Positions 1 to 12,754 of a DNA stretch of 64,000 nucleotides are shown one piece after another. Source of the stretch: Pelodera strongyloides. Lineage: Eukaryota; Nematoda; Chromadorea; Rhabditida; Rhabditidae. The translations under genes were made by a program, and so were the position numbers. The DNA lies in contig JAANDG010000145.1 of assembly GCA_036852015.1 (NCBI GenBank), positions 124,001-188,000 on the forward strand, given 5' to 3'. The notes below the pieces were generated by a model, which saw only the letters and a program-made list of their open reading frames with translations, was not told where the DNA came from and did no database searches. Within the stretch, counting starts at the first letter, position 1. Each line of letters starts with the position of its first letter.

Positions 1-467
1 GGCCATATCGGGGTTTTTTGGAAGAATCGGGGTCATATCGGGGTTTTTTCCAAAATAATCGGGGCCATATCGGGGTTTCCACTTTCCTGTGTCAGTCAAT
101 TTACATGGGAAATCAAAAACCCCGATATGGCCCCGATCACGTCCCCCAAAAAATCGGGCCGTGATCGGGGCCATATCGGGGTTTTCTGGAAAAAAATCGG
201 GGTCATATCGGGGTTTTTTGGAAATGATCGGGGCCATATCGGGGTTTTTCGACAAATAATCGGGGCCATATCGGGGTTTTTTGAAAAAATCGGGGTTATA
301 TTGGGAACTGTTCCCGATATGGCCCCGATTATTCGTGATCGGGCTTTTTGCGGGACGTGATCGGGGCCATATCGGGGTTTTTTGGAAGGATCGGGGTCAT
401 ATCGGGGTTTTTTCCAAAATAATCGGGGTCATATCGGGGTTTCCACTTTCCTGTGCAATCACTGTTC
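1..467. repeat. G-rich tandem/hairpin repeat (ATCGGGGCCATATCGGGG units)
   Basis: About a dozen copies of a ~30-bp unit built on ATCGGGG(C/T)CATATCGGGG followed by a T-rich spacer. Most copies run in one orientation, with inverted copies at about 117-147 and 314-331, so the block can fold into long hairpins. The inner half of each unit is itself dyadic (CCCCGATATGGCCCCGAT). The motif CACTTTCCTGTG follows the run at about 80 and again at about 444, suggesting two tandem or truncated elements; the first is cut by the window edge. A related element with GGGGCGAAATCGGGG units lies at 35880-36050. Open frames across the block are repeat translations, not genes. Confidence 0.9.
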
Positions 468-2377
468 TTCGGATATATTCACAACATGCACATACGGCAC
501 TGTATGCGTATTTTATTCAGTTGACCCAATGCAAAGAGGAAAACATCAACAACAAATAACAAAACCATTACGACAAATCAAAAACAGAAACAGGAACCAA
601 TCAATAGCATAAAACACGCGAGAACAAACATGTACAATTACGGAAAGTATGCCATTAACTAAAACTACAAGGGTGAATGTTCCTAGCCATTTCAAAAAGC
701 TTGAGCAAAAGGGTCAATCGAGTTCGAAAGTATAATCTTCTTATTATATAAAAGAGTAACTGTAGCGTAATTTGCATACCGATGTGCGTTGCGGAAATGC
801 AAATGTTCGTGTTCGGGTATAAAAAGTGTCGCAGCTCAATATCGAAGTATGCATATGCAATGTTTCCTATTATGTGAATTTCTTATGATACGTTTGAAAC
901 TTTGTATATAAGTATGCCTATGCTAAGCCAATCATATTGCCATGTAAGTCGCTTCAGGCGGCGTGAGCCGACAGGTATATAAATACTTCATTGCGTTAAA
1001 AAAGGCAACAACAAAGCGGGTCGAGACAAAAAACAAAGGGAAAGGTAACAAATTCGTACCTACGGCAATTTCTGGTACATTCAAACATTCTCAATTAGAA
1101 GGAACTAGGGTATCCCAAGCAAATAACACAAAAACCAACAATAGAATAAAAACTCCCATATATTCCAATCAAAAACCACGAGAAATTCTTGTGATGATGA
1201 GAAAATCCCACGCTCTCTCTCTCTCGTCCGGTTTAGCGCTATCTCGCCCCCTTTTCTCCCTGCATACCCTCCACCGCCCATGCTCCCTCACCAGTTCTGG
1301 CACGCAGCCAGAATAAATGCAGAGTGCATGCATCACACAAAACCGACTAGTACCAAGTTCCTACCAGTCTAGTACCAAATTTGCCTCGGCCGAAAACCAC
1401 CAGCACACCGTCTAAAATTGGTACTAGACCGGTCCTAAACTGGGAGGAAGTCGGTCTATTTTTGTACGCAACGCGACACGCAGTTCCCAAACTACGGTAG
1501 TTTCGCTGCGGAATAAACCAATGCATATCTGATCCCCGGTTACACGGTACTGTATAGACAGCGCACTAAGAATGGCTACCAAAATAAAACTACTTTATTA
1601 AAATAAACTACATCAAAAATGCAATTAATACGATTAGGTTATTTAGGAAGAACTATCACAGAAGTGTGAACTTACCGTAATAACTAAAGAGAAACAAAAC
1701 TAAATGAATATAAATAAATAATATTCATCGCCTCACACTGTTTTCGAAACGCATCCATGAAAACGTTGTGCGAGGATAAATTTCAACTGATATTCATTTT
1801 CGCACACCGTTTTCGAAACGCTTACGTTTTATCCATGGAAACGTTGTGTAAAGTAAATTTCAACCGATGTTCATTTTGCCACGATGTGGTAAAAGAATAT
1901 TGCGAAACAGAAAAAAAAGTAGTAGTAGAGAATTAACTGACATTACGAAAAATACAGAAAGACGTAATTTATTCAGTAAAATGTCGAAAAGAAACAAGAT
2001 AACAAAGTATCATTCAGCGAGGTATTTCCTAACAATAAGGTAGTATGTATGTTCAGATGGCGCGGTAGTGTATGCAATCATACGTAGGTAATTTTGATTA
2101 ACAACCAATGTCAAATAGTGAAATGCGAATTCAACCCCCCAGCCAACAAGATACTTCCCCAGTCACTCATTATTACTCCAACGGAATCTTACAAAACCCA
2201 TAAATTGAACATAATTACTTCACGAAATAGAGTACTGTTTTGTAAATCGAGGGTCATTATTCATAAAAATGAAAAAAAAAACTTGTGCGAATCACTAGCA
2301 TGTGGCAATCGTATTGTAGTCTGTGGGGTAATAAAGTTAAGGGGACGCGGTCACCTTTTTGTTCCAAAGAGAAAGGG
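468..2377. other. intergenic, repeat remnants, no supported gene
   Basis: No exon chain with credible splice sites was found. Visible structure: a hairpin motif GGCGGC-GTGA-GCCGAC at 957-972 preceded by TATAAGTATGCC at 907-918 (see the dispersed motif near 50802 and 62418); an imperfect inverted repeat at about 1344-1460 (CCAGTCTAGTACCA against TGGTACTAGACCGG); and an ~85-bp segment present twice in tandem at about 1730-1880 (both copies contain GTTTTCGAAACGC and GAAAACGTTGTG). The 3' end adjoins the 3' UTR of the CCCH gene. Confidence 0.6.
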
Positions 2378-3568
2378 CTAGTATTTGGGTTTCTTCTTGA
2401 ATACATCATGAGAATCGGAATATAGTGTTGGCTGACTGCTCACCACCGCCTCCCCCTTATTCGACTCATCCACCTTTCTGCCAGGAGTGTGCATGAAACG
2501 GCACTTATCTCCACGGCGGCACTCGCCTCTTTTGAACGCCCTGAAGTGGTTACATAGAACAAAAAAAAACGCTCGAGGTTGCACTGGGCGACTGGGCTAA
2601 CTTCAGAGCAGAAAATTTCCAATGATGTTCGAAAACTTCTCGACCAATGATTGGTTGTATTGTTGTGCTCTTTCCTCTTTCATGTCTGCTCCTTTAATAA
2701 AACAAGCCATTACTTGAAAAAAGACCCCACCTACACGGACCCATCTTCTTCTTTTGCGATTCATCCTTGAACTCGGTGAGGTTGACGTGCTGACTGAGGA
2801 TCCTCTTATTCAGCATCTCCTCTTTCTGCGACTCAGTCATGAACACACTGGAACTCTGCAATCAACAACAACAGCTCGGCTGATATGGAGCGAGAATTCC
2901 ACACGCCAACACTTATTCGCCAGTCATACTAATTTTCGCCCTGTATTTGATGGCCCCGATCACTTCCATTGTTTAATTACATAACAACGATGACTACATC
3001 CTACGAGTACAGAAGAAATTAAGCTGGGAAGCTCATAAAGGTTCTGAAACTCACAGAGAATTGCTTAGGATCAAACGATGGAGCCCTTTGTTTGGGTGGT
3101 GGGGGCAATAACTTAACAGGCGCCGGTTGGGTTCTCTTCTGTGGTACACGGTCGTCGTCCGAGTCTTCACTCAAATCTGGGGACCCGCCACTGCCAAGAA
3201 GCGCCTGTAACAACATGATCATAATATTTAAAATGGTACAGGGTTGGAAACTCTATAACTGGCAATCAGCAAGTTAATATGCATGACGAACAGGAAGGAC
3301 ACATACTATGTATTGAAGCCACCCAGTCCACAACCCAGTTTTCACAACTTGGTGAACAGAACACGCTAACAATTAATAATATTACTCCTTAATTCATAAT
3401 ATGAAAAATATTTACCGATCCCAATGGCCTAGCCGAGGTAGAAGCCATCCCTTGAGCCTTCTTGTCGGACATTGCAACTTCTTGAGTTAGCTCATTCTTC
3501 ACGTGCGCATGCTCCTCCTCCTCCTCGCTATCACTACCATAATCTCCAATAAGGCCCAATGACGACAT
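2378..3568 (-). CDS. small CCCH zinc-finger protein
   Basis: Four exons join in phase: 3568-3416, 3204-3055, 2855-2731 and 2540-2378, giving 196 residues and a TAG stop. The start follows a splice-acceptor-like tract (TTCTAG at about 3577) a few bases upstream, which would suit SL trans-splicing. Residues 1-100 are acidic and low complexity (GDYGSDSEEEEE; LSEDSDDD) with a proline run (KLLPPPPKQ). About residues 102-140 are charged and probably helical. A single zinc finger follows, C-x7-C-x5-C-x3-H with core CRAFKRGECRRGDKCRFMH, split across the last intron. The tail is basic and ends KKKPKY. CCCH fingers of this spacing usually bind RNA, so an RNA-binding or RNA-processing role is inferred. 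I do not recognise the orthologue. It lies 1.0 kb downstream of INCENP on the same strand. Confidence 0.82.
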
Positions 3569-4574
3569 TATGGAAGCTAGAATAGAAAATGATGCCAACG
3601 AGCCCCAAAAGATAGTATATTATGCAACAGGCAACAACTAGGCATCTACGGTAGCATCATCGAAACATCATTTACTTCTAAAAAAAGCACAAAAAAGTAC
3701 AAGCCGAAGTGAGAAACGGCGGGCTAAACCAAAACAAGGTCGAACGACGTGGTCGTAATTTTTTATTATAAAAAACGACTAAACCTTAAAACAGAATGAT
3801 ACAGTACCTAAGAGCCACGAAATTTAGTGAGCAAGGGTTTATCCCATGTACAGATGAGCAAAAAAAAAGACTTAATTACATGCTATCTCATACTGGAGTT
3901 CCCGATTTACAGTCGAAATGAAATGGAGTAATCAATAATAATGAAAAGACAAGTTAATTACAATCAAATGTGTTCGAGACCAATAGAACAAGGACAACCA
4001 GTGAATAAAGAGACCGCAAAAATGAGCAAACAGTATAATCCACAAGTGTAAACGAATAAGGAAAGACTTACAAATAGTGTTAATTAAAAAAAAGTGAATT
4101 ACCATTAAAGAAAAGATGACCATTGCAGAATTGTTCATAGTTCATACTAATGCAATGATGAGAAGATGAGGTTTGTCAACACATAATTAATATTACAGGC
4201 AGACTGTGCGAGATTCAAAACAATACCAAATTAATATACATGTGATCCCAACCAACTAATTGAAAACTAAAATCAAGCACCCTCACAAAAGAACTATTTA
4301 AATAAATAAACAAAATGCCACAGAAGTGAACCAGACAGTTTCCACGACCCACAGTCACTTGTGACCGTATGCACGAACACTACGAGCACCCCAGTTTGAG
4401 GTGAGAGAAAGAGGGATTATGAGAATCAGCACCGAGAAGGCCCACTGTAGTGCACACAGGCCACTGATGGTCAATTCAGATTCATGTGACAGCCACGTGA
4501 TAATCAGTCAAAACTCAAAACTATAAATGTGAAAACCAAAAATATGTAACAAAGGATAAAGAGCATCCCTCTAT
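3569..4574. other. spacer between INCENP and CCCH gene
   Basis: AT-rich, no supported exon. It contains one copy of a dispersed repeat at about 4350-4430 with the motif GTGACCGTATGCACGAAC and, further on, GAGGTGAGAGAAAG; the second copy is at about 30408-30485 inside the chemoreceptor gene. Sequence just below 4575 would be the INCENP 3' UTR. Confidence 0.5.
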
Positions 4575-7500
4575 TTAAAACCTTTTGAATGGTACTGGTG
4601 ATCCTTTCGGAAGAGTGGAGAATCCTGGCCGTGGCTGGCTCAGAGGAGAACTCCACACCGCAGACGACGTGCGTGGTTTGAACCTGGAAACAACATCATA
4701 TATCAGGCGTACAGGTTGGTGCGTGAAAACACGCACGAACCACCTCTGGATTGGTTTTGACCACCTCCGGAAGCGATTCGAAATTAGTATATTTGACCGA
4801 AACATTGTTTTTTTTTTAAAACGGTCCATCACTAAGCTAAAGAAACCACCTCCAACCACCTCCATTTAGGCACGGAATTTATACCTTGATATATAAGTGA
4901 CTTGAGGCAATGGAGGTGTTAGCTTAGGGACGAGAACAGTTTATAAGAGGACGTTACGATGTAACAATGATTTTTCACTCAAATAAATACATTTGCTTCC
5001 AGGGGTGCTCAAGGCCAAGTCGCAGGTGGTTAATACGTGAACTATTATTTATACTCAAAACTGGGTGAACGCGTATGGGAGAAGGTAATAGTAATAAAGA
5101 AAAGGTGCAATCATAAAGATTTAGATTTAGTTTACATCTGTCTAGGTCTTAAGGGCGTCGTAAGAAAGCTCGAAGATTCTTTAATTATAGTCACCCAATA
5201 TGTGGAATTAGGGGAAATTACCAAAACAAGATTATATCCCATGCCCATACCCCGAATGCCGCAGAAATAAAAACCCACTTTTTCTTCTCTCCAAATATAT
5301 TTTCCAGACGAACTTCCGGTATTGGGCCGAAAAAGGTTTCCAAATCGTAATTGGTGACATACTGAGAGCGAACAACCCTGCGCAGCTCTAAAACGACAAA
5401 CCATTCAACGCTCATTTAAACAAAACGATTCCTCACTCCTCACAACTTCAACATCAGAAAACAGTTCTTTGCGTCTTAAAGAACGCTAACTACAAAGTAC
5501 AAGTTGCTAACGCAACAGGCCACCACGTAGTTCCTAATGGATTAATGTTTTACAAATGGTCGGTGACCGGTCACCAAATGTTTTTTCAGTGGTCCTACCA
5601 TCTCCTCTGGCCCACTGTGGAATTTGCTTCCTCGGGCGATCCTCGTCGTCTGTCTCGTCATCACTGTTCAGATCGTCTATACCGTAGTTGTCTGCCGATG
5701 CGGCCACATATATCTGAAAAAACAGGTAAGGTTCATTTCGCGCTCCCATCGCTCGCCTGAAAACAGAACTCCGTGTGGGTGCAACAATTGCACGACCTAG
5801 CTAGGCTTTTGGTCTTAGTTAGTTCACCGTATCCACAAAATTTATAAACAATAGCAAGTGGCGCTCAAATCAAACGCACAAAAGAACCCATACCTTCGCT
5901 GGGGTCATATCATACGCAGCATTATTCTGCTGCTTCAATTGTTGTGGGGGCACCTTTAGCGGCTTAGCCTTGACAGGCGCTGCTTCCTAAAAAAATAAAA
6001 TACTTCGAGCTTTCAGCCTTGTCTAAACTCTTCTACTAAAATGAATAATTCTTCACATCCTGTATTTTTTTGAAAACTGACAATGAGACAAAATACCTGT
6101 TGAGCGCGAATTGTCTGCTGAGGAGCCGGTGGCTTCGAAGGCTTCTGGGCGATCCCAATCACTGGGGGCACGTTCTCAACTTCAGCCATGCTCAGCCTCT
6201 CGATCTTCACTTCCTAAAAAACGGAATTCAAAAGTATTCAACGACATAATTTAGGAATCTTGGACAAGGAAACAATTCTTTTGTGAACTTATCTCCCACT
6301 ACAGTACTAGTTCAAGCGGTTTAAAAAACGTGGTTTTCATGTAAATTGCGCTCAACTCGGCTCAACGACTATGTGTGCTTTCAAGTTGCACGTGGAACCG
6401 GTCCAATATACATTCCACAAAAACGTTCCACACCGGATACCGCATGCCACTGCAATTAAAGCCAAGGTGTCCAGTTACACGTTGCACAGTTCCTACCGTA
6501 TCGTACCTTAACATTCTCCGGAGCGTGACTTTCCGTTTCCATTGGCTCATCCGGTTCGTCGTCAGCAATCGATAAATGCGGCTGCGGAACCTGTAGAAAA
6601 TAGAAAATGCAGGACTGTTGGGTATTTTCAGATTTTAAAGCGGTAAAATAAAAACAAGAATAAAAACAAATGTAGCATAACAAAAAAAAATAAGAAATCC
6701 AAAATTACCTCCGGGGTTCTCTGCGGTAGCGATGCAACAGCTACTGGTGGAGACACACTTTGTTTTGTCGGAGCGGGAGGCGGAGGCGTCATCACCTCTT
6801 GTTTTATGGTTGGTGTCTTAGACTTCTGAGAATAACACTTTTACATACAACAGGCTATAAATCTATGCGTAAAATTACGCATCAACCATCTCCGGATTGG
6901 CTTTGACCATCTCCGGAGGCAAATGCAAATGTATAGATTTGGGTGAAACGTATCAGTGGTATTTTACGGTTCGACTCTCAACTAAGCGACCATCTCCGAA
7001 ATACGCATGGAAATTATACACTGCATACAAACATAGAAACAGACGGGGCAAGTGAATAAACAAAAGCCAACGCTTTGAAAAATCAATACGAAGAAGCCCA
7101 TCAATACAAAATTAGAAATATAGGCAATGAACGATGCAGCATATTCAGGTTACGTAAGAAGGATCACTGGGACAATTTAGACACTCTAATGTAAGTCAAA
7201 GCAGTAAGTGACCCTATAAAGAAACCCACCGGCACCAATGTCTGTGTCGCTTTTGGGGTCGGAGCTTGAACATCATCAGGGGGCGTGGCCAGCATTGCAT
7301 CTGCTTGTGCTGTGGGTGTCTTCACAGCTTCCCTACTCTTTTCACTGTTCGTCTGTTGCTGTGCTTTCTTAGCCACTTTCTTCTGATGTTCTTGCTTGCG
7401 TTGCTTTTCCACTTCAGAGAACGTATCACGACGCGACTTACGCTTCGGAGTGCTATGCTGAAAGAAAATGTAACTCAGTTCTTGACAGACACAAACGTAT

Positions 7501-10500
7501 ACAGATCTACCAGGTGTAGATGTATATAGAACTCTACAAGCTGGACCTGGACCACACATTACCAGCAACTAGAACAACACTGATCCATCATATTCACTAT
7601 ACACACTAACAATAAGTCTGGAACGCGGAAACACATACACACTATTTAACTAAATCTAAATGTGAAACGCACTGATATCGCATCGGTATCTAGGAAGGTA
7701 CGTAGACGAAAAGGAAAAGTACGCTGGCATGGCCCTTAGGCCAAACCCTAGTCCTTACCGAATGGGACTGCGTATTATGTGTGGCCGACTTCCCTCCATT
7801 ATTCAAGTGCGCCTTCTTGGACGGGGGTGCAGCGGCCGGTGACTGAACTGGGGGAGAATCCTTGAAGAGGACATCGTGCTGAAGAAGAATCAAATAAATA
7901 ATATGGAAAACATTCTTCAATCCCGACCTCACTCATAATCACGGAATCACATTTCAACAACTCTTGGAAGTTTGTTATATGGTAGCGGATGTCGGACGTC
8001 CATCACATTCGGAATAAAAACACTAAACACATCAAGGAAAGAACAACAACGTACCGGTGATCGTACAGGTATTTGAATTTTTCCAGGTCGAACGAGCGGC
8101 GCCGCGCCAGTGCGGATAGGACTTCTGCCCGTCATAACAACTAGCCGTGAAGGACTTGCAGCAGTAGCCTTGGTGCGCGCAGGGCTACGAGTCGCAGTTC
8201 GTGCGCCCCTCACTACAGCCGGGCTCTGTGTTCGTGACCAGGTAGCATGTCGGCTAAAATGAAGCTAGAACTACGTTAGAATTCCTAAGAGAAACCAACT
8301 GTTGGTTCATAGGCTCACAAAGACGTGTTATTTTCTATTTCGATAAAAAAAGAAGATATACGACAATAGGACTACACTTATCATCAGACAGTCCGATATA
8401 CTACACATAATGAGACGGCTTACTCAGTGTCTAACCTTATCCTTTTATCTATCTAGGACCGCCAAAAATAAAAATGCCACTAAAATACGAATGGGTTTGT
8501 TACCATACCTTGGACTCTTGTTCAAAAGTTGCAGTTGTTCCACCTGTCTCTCCCTCTCCATCTTTTCTGCCAATTTCTTTCGTTGTAGCTCCTCGTCTTC
8601 TTTACGCTTCATCTTCGCTTTCATTTCGCGTTCCTCTCGCTCACGACGAGTGCGCTCCGACTGAAACAAGGACTACGTGTGAAACTGAGAAATGGCGAGA
8701 TGCAGATGCAATACAGTATTATACCAAGAAGTTTGCTTCGAAACTGGCGCATAAATTTGTATAAATTATGGGTAGGAAATTGAAATGTAATCATATTATA
8801 CTTCTTGATAACATTTGATTGTTTGATTCAGAATAACTTCAAAAACCTTATTATATCCGATTACCACATGTCACTTATTATAGAGAATACTAGTTAGTGG
8901 TGCCTATAAAATCAGCAGAAAATAAATTTACATAAAAAAAATATTACCATTTCCTTATATTTTTGCTCGCGTTGCTTTCCTGCACGAGTCATTTTCTCCT
9001 GAAAGAATAAGCCGTCGAATACACATGTTCGTTAATAAGCCGGTAGAAGACTATGCAAAATGATACTGAAAAATGAATGATGAAGAAATCTTCAAAACAA
9101 AACTTACAGATAGCTCATCTGGTTTCTTCGAATTCACGTTGTCGACGGGTTTCTGAAACAATAAAACAATTCAGAGCCTGATTCAACAAAAACTATCAGT
9201 GCTAGCTTTGGCGCAACTGATCAATTGCTTCCACTTATACTATAGGACAAACAAGAAAGAAACATACAAACGTTAATTAGCCAGAATAAAATACAAAATA
9301 AAATAAACATACCTTGCGAGGGCTAGCGTGCCGACTTGGATTGCGCGCTCCTCCAGTCACTACTGTATTGGACTGAAAAAAAAAGAGTGTTTCAACTCTT
9401 CAACCGTTGTCCATTAGTTTCGGTTTTTAGCCAGGCCGCCAGGCGATGCAATTTAGGGTCAAATTTCGTTGTCAATGTCGATTCGAGATTCTTTTTGCCA
9501 TTTTGACTCATATCAATTCATTCGAGAGCACCTTGGAAACATTCTCATGTATCACCACCATAAACTAAACCCAACAGACAAACCGGGAAGCACCGAACAG
9601 TCGTTAAGCCGCAAATGCAAGAATCGAAAGCGCTCCCACCTGCGATTTTACGGAAACCGGTGCCGGCGACTTCAAGGCAGGTCTTGCGCGTGCCGCAGTC
9701 GCTGCGCGAGTATTCGCTCGTGAAACATGAACAGTTCCTAATCGGAAACCCGCCGCGTTTTCGTGGTCGTTCGTAACAATTCGCGAACGCGTTGAAGATG
9801 CAGTGCGTTGGTCGCCAGAAGGCGGTCCATCACGTACGCTAAATATGATTAATTAAATCACTTCGAATTCAGTATTGCAGAAAATCAGGAAGGTGGCTAC
9901 ATCACTGGACTTTAGTGGCATTATAAAGTGCTGGGCTTTTGAAACGATTGCACGGGCAGTGTTGCAATGTATGAGTTTTCCATTCTGCGGAGGCAGTTCA
10001 TAGGGTTACTTGAAACAGTAATTAGTTATATTAAAAGAGACTCACGTGGAGGTGGGCTGGTGGTGAACTATTTTCCTGGGGCTCTTGCTTTCTTCCCTTT
10101 TAACCTAGAAAAAAGTCATAGTAGTCACAACATCAAAACAATCAGACACAGGTAAACTATGCGTTTTTCACAAATAAAACTCCATAAAAAGCAAAGCCGC
10201 AAGACCACGTTCACGACAGAACGAGACTTATTCGTGTTGGCATAGACATAGAAGATGACTGCACATGCACTTCATAACCAAACTATAGCGCACAAGAAAA
10301 AAACTAGTTCTTAGACAAAAATAACCTACTATGGGTTTCACGTCAGGAGGGTCGTCATCGCTGAGTGAATCACAGGACAAATTTGCGATTGACTGTGCCA
10401 AAATATCCGCGTTCACGGCGTTCACGTCCTGAATGTATAAGGTTGCAAAAGCAATAAAGCACAGACAACGAATCAATACATTATTGGTATGAACTGTGAG

Positions 10501-12117
10501 CTATTCAGTTATTATGATGAATTCGTGGAGGGGATCACGTGCGTAAATGGAGGTGACCCGTATAGCTTAGTTTCACTCAAACATATAAATTCGGGATCGC
10601 CTACAGAGGTAGTCAAAACCAACATGTAGGCAGTTGGCGTGATTTTACGCTTCGTCATGCTGAAGCTCAAGTGAATATTCATAAAATGGATACCTCAGTA
10701 TTTGCGGCATCTTCGGTATCCATTTGGGACTCAGAATCGCCTTCTTCATCACTCGAATACTGTAGTTCACGACTGAAAAAAATGGATATGCATATGTGGA
10801 AGATTGGCATTTATCTCAAATCACAGATCCGCTAAAGTACTAATGGCGCGTTCGAGACGGAAAAGGTTGGTGGAATTCCGGAAACGAACCGTTCGAGATG
10901 GAGGCGGAAACGTGCAGGAAAAGCAAAAAATACCGTAGTGGAATTGTGGAATCGTTCAATCGTTGAGGGATTATATTTTTAACAACTGCAGGATCGAAAA
11001 ATGACGCACGTTTGAAGTTGACCCCGACAGTTGGGGCCAAATAGCGGAAAAAAAACATTTACGTTTCCGGCGTCACGGTCCTTTTCCGGAATTCTACAAC
11101 TTTTTCCACTCGAACGCGCCTTATAGATAGACATTTCTATGTATAAAATAAAGGACGCTTCTTGATTGCTTATTTCTCCTCCATTCAGATTCACAAGTTT
11201 CCTCTCCTAGATCTCATTACTCATTAGGGAAACGGTTAACAGTAACAGTATAGTATAGTATGAAGCAAAAGTTGGTGAAAAATAAATAATTAAAGAATAC
11301 CCACCGTGTATTTCCAATGTCCTTGCTAATCGTTTCTTTTGCAATCAACAATCCAGAAAGGTAGCCTGGTGCTTTAGCTGTTCTTTTCGGGGTTTTTGGT
11401 GGCTCAAATTCGCTAGAATACGACAATCTTTTAGATATATATAACAGGACAGAGCTAAATAGGATCACGTAATTATTTTCGCAGACGCAAAATTAAAGAC
11501 CAAGATATACCGTGATGTTTAGCTTAACTATGCAATCGCAAATCCACCCACTATTCAATGTTAGGCTGGTTTGTTTGTTTGAGACTGAGACATTAATATG
11601 TGCGTAATAAACATTACTATTCTTATTATTCGACTCTGAATCATTGGCAATTCGAATGCTTGTTTCGTAGCCACTAAATTAGCATAAAGCTAACCCCAAT
11701 TATGCGCAATTAGCTCATGCAAACCGCAAACGTGAGTTTGGGAGTTCATAGCCTGGGGCCAATATTTTCTACCGGTCGACAACGGACTAATTTGAAACTG
11801 GTACTGGAAGCCTTAATTGTACAATATAATAATAATAAAAATATACATCATAATGGGTGAGAACTTAGAACCTACCATTTCCGGTACATTTCTTTCAGCT
11901 TAGACTTGTACTCCAAGAGAGTATCGATCCCTTCAAGTACAGCCTCTCCGAGCTCACGGTCCCATTTATTATCAAGTGTTTTCTCCGCCTTTTCGGTGCC
12001 ATCTTGACCACAAATCTGGAGGAAAACGTTCCTGACGGTCAAAGACTCCAGTTCAGCATCGGCGGCCTTCGTGCGCCGCACTTTTCGGACCACCATCAGC
12101 ACACCTGCTAGATTCAT
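4575..12117 (-). CDS. icp-1: inner centromere protein (INCENP / ICP-1), chromosomal passenger complex scaffold
   Basis: Twenty exons: 12117-11876, 11412-11305, 10772-10694, 10428-10330, 10104-10046, 9838-9640, 9372-9313, 9152-9108, 8998-8948, 8660-8509, 8253-8055, 7878-7759, 7457-7230, 6825-6709, 6590-6507, 6213-6097, 5986-5894, 5713-5599, 5387-5279, 4683-4575. They total 2385 nt in frame (794 residues). The C-terminus is a clear IN-box, the segment that binds and activates Aurora [20 protein letters not shown] from about residue 693, then QIPQWARG, then TSSAVWSSP at 764-772 with the TSS phosphorylation motif. A highly charged E/R/K helix covers about 298-362 ([19 protein letters not shown]) and a second basic stretch about 472-510. 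The middle is rich in S/T-P sites. The N-terminal ~80 residues should contact Survivin/Borealin homologues (family knowledge). The start may instead be the Met at 12096, just below a possible acceptor (CTAGCAG). Confidence 0.93.
4692..4880. repeat. intronic repeat family A, copy 1
   Basis: Lies in the last INCENP intron. Contains GCGTGAAAACACGCAC, then CTGGATTGGTTTTGACCACC, and ends near CCACCTCCATTTAGGCACGG. Two relatives lie in other INCENP introns (about 6865-7012, and about 10520-10660 in the opposite orientation). Shared features are GCGTRAAA ends and repeated GGAGGTGGT or its complement, suggesting a short inverted-repeat transposon that tolerates introns. Confidence 0.65.
6865..7012. 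repeat. intronic repeat family A, copy 2
   Basis: INCENP intron. Starts GCGTAAAATTACGC, contains CATCTCCGGATTGGCTTTGA and ends CATCTCCGAAATACGCATGG. It aligns by eye with copy 1 over most of its length. Confidence 0.65.
10520..10660. repeat. intronic repeat family A, copy 3 (inverted)
   Basis: INCENP intron, reverse orientation relative to copies 1 and 2. Begins GTGCGTAAATGGAGGTGACC and ends GGCGTGATTTTACGCTTCGT, with GAGGTAGTCAAAACCAAC inside. Confidence 0.55.
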
Positions 12118-12754
12118 ATTAACAACTTAATAAATCAAGATTTAGTTTAAAACAAATCGTAAAACCAAAACATCGTTGGGAGAAATTATGATGCACAGCT
12201 TGCAGGATACTAAGTAGTCATGGAAGCAACAGCCCCCATTAAGAACTGTTGGTGCGTGTATGGCAACTGTTGGTGCGTGTATGAGGAAACAATACAAACA
12301 TAGAAAAAAAGAAAAGGAAGAAGGCAGAAAAAAAAAATCCACCGTTGACCCGTATCACCAGGGTTTGCGCGGCGTGCATGCACGCGAATTAATTTTCAAA
12401 TTACCCGCGTAAAATTTCTATATCAGAGAGTGTACTATTTTCGTAGAGCACACAGAAAACCAGCGAGTATACGGTAGACAGCGCATTAAAAGCGGAACTG
12501 CGGCAAACAACCTTCATACACTATTGTTTTATTATGTAAGCACATTGTGCCAAACTAATAACAGAAACTGACGTACAAACTGAAGTAGGGAAATATGCAA
12601 AACACGAAAATATACCTACCCTATGAACTGAAGGAAAATTATGATCAAATTTAAAAAAATACGTATATTAAAATACATATGAAGAAAAATAGTATTCTTT
12701 TTTTCCGGGAGTAATCGTTTGTTGTCGTGCCAGTTGTTGTTATGTAATTTTATT
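12118..12754. other. spacer between pyruvate kinase and INCENP
   Basis: AT-rich and without a supported exon. A 19-bp direct repeat (CTGTTGGTGCGTGTATG with flanks) occurs twice at about 12244-12282. On the minus strand an AATAAA signal (12754-12749) sits immediately after the pyruvate kinase stop codon. Confidence 0.5.

Noticed and set aside
127..612. Overlapping plus-strand frames with DRGHIGVF repeats
   Set aside because: They are direct translations of the tandem CGGGGCCATATCGGGG units. No start context, splice sites or codon pattern support a protein.
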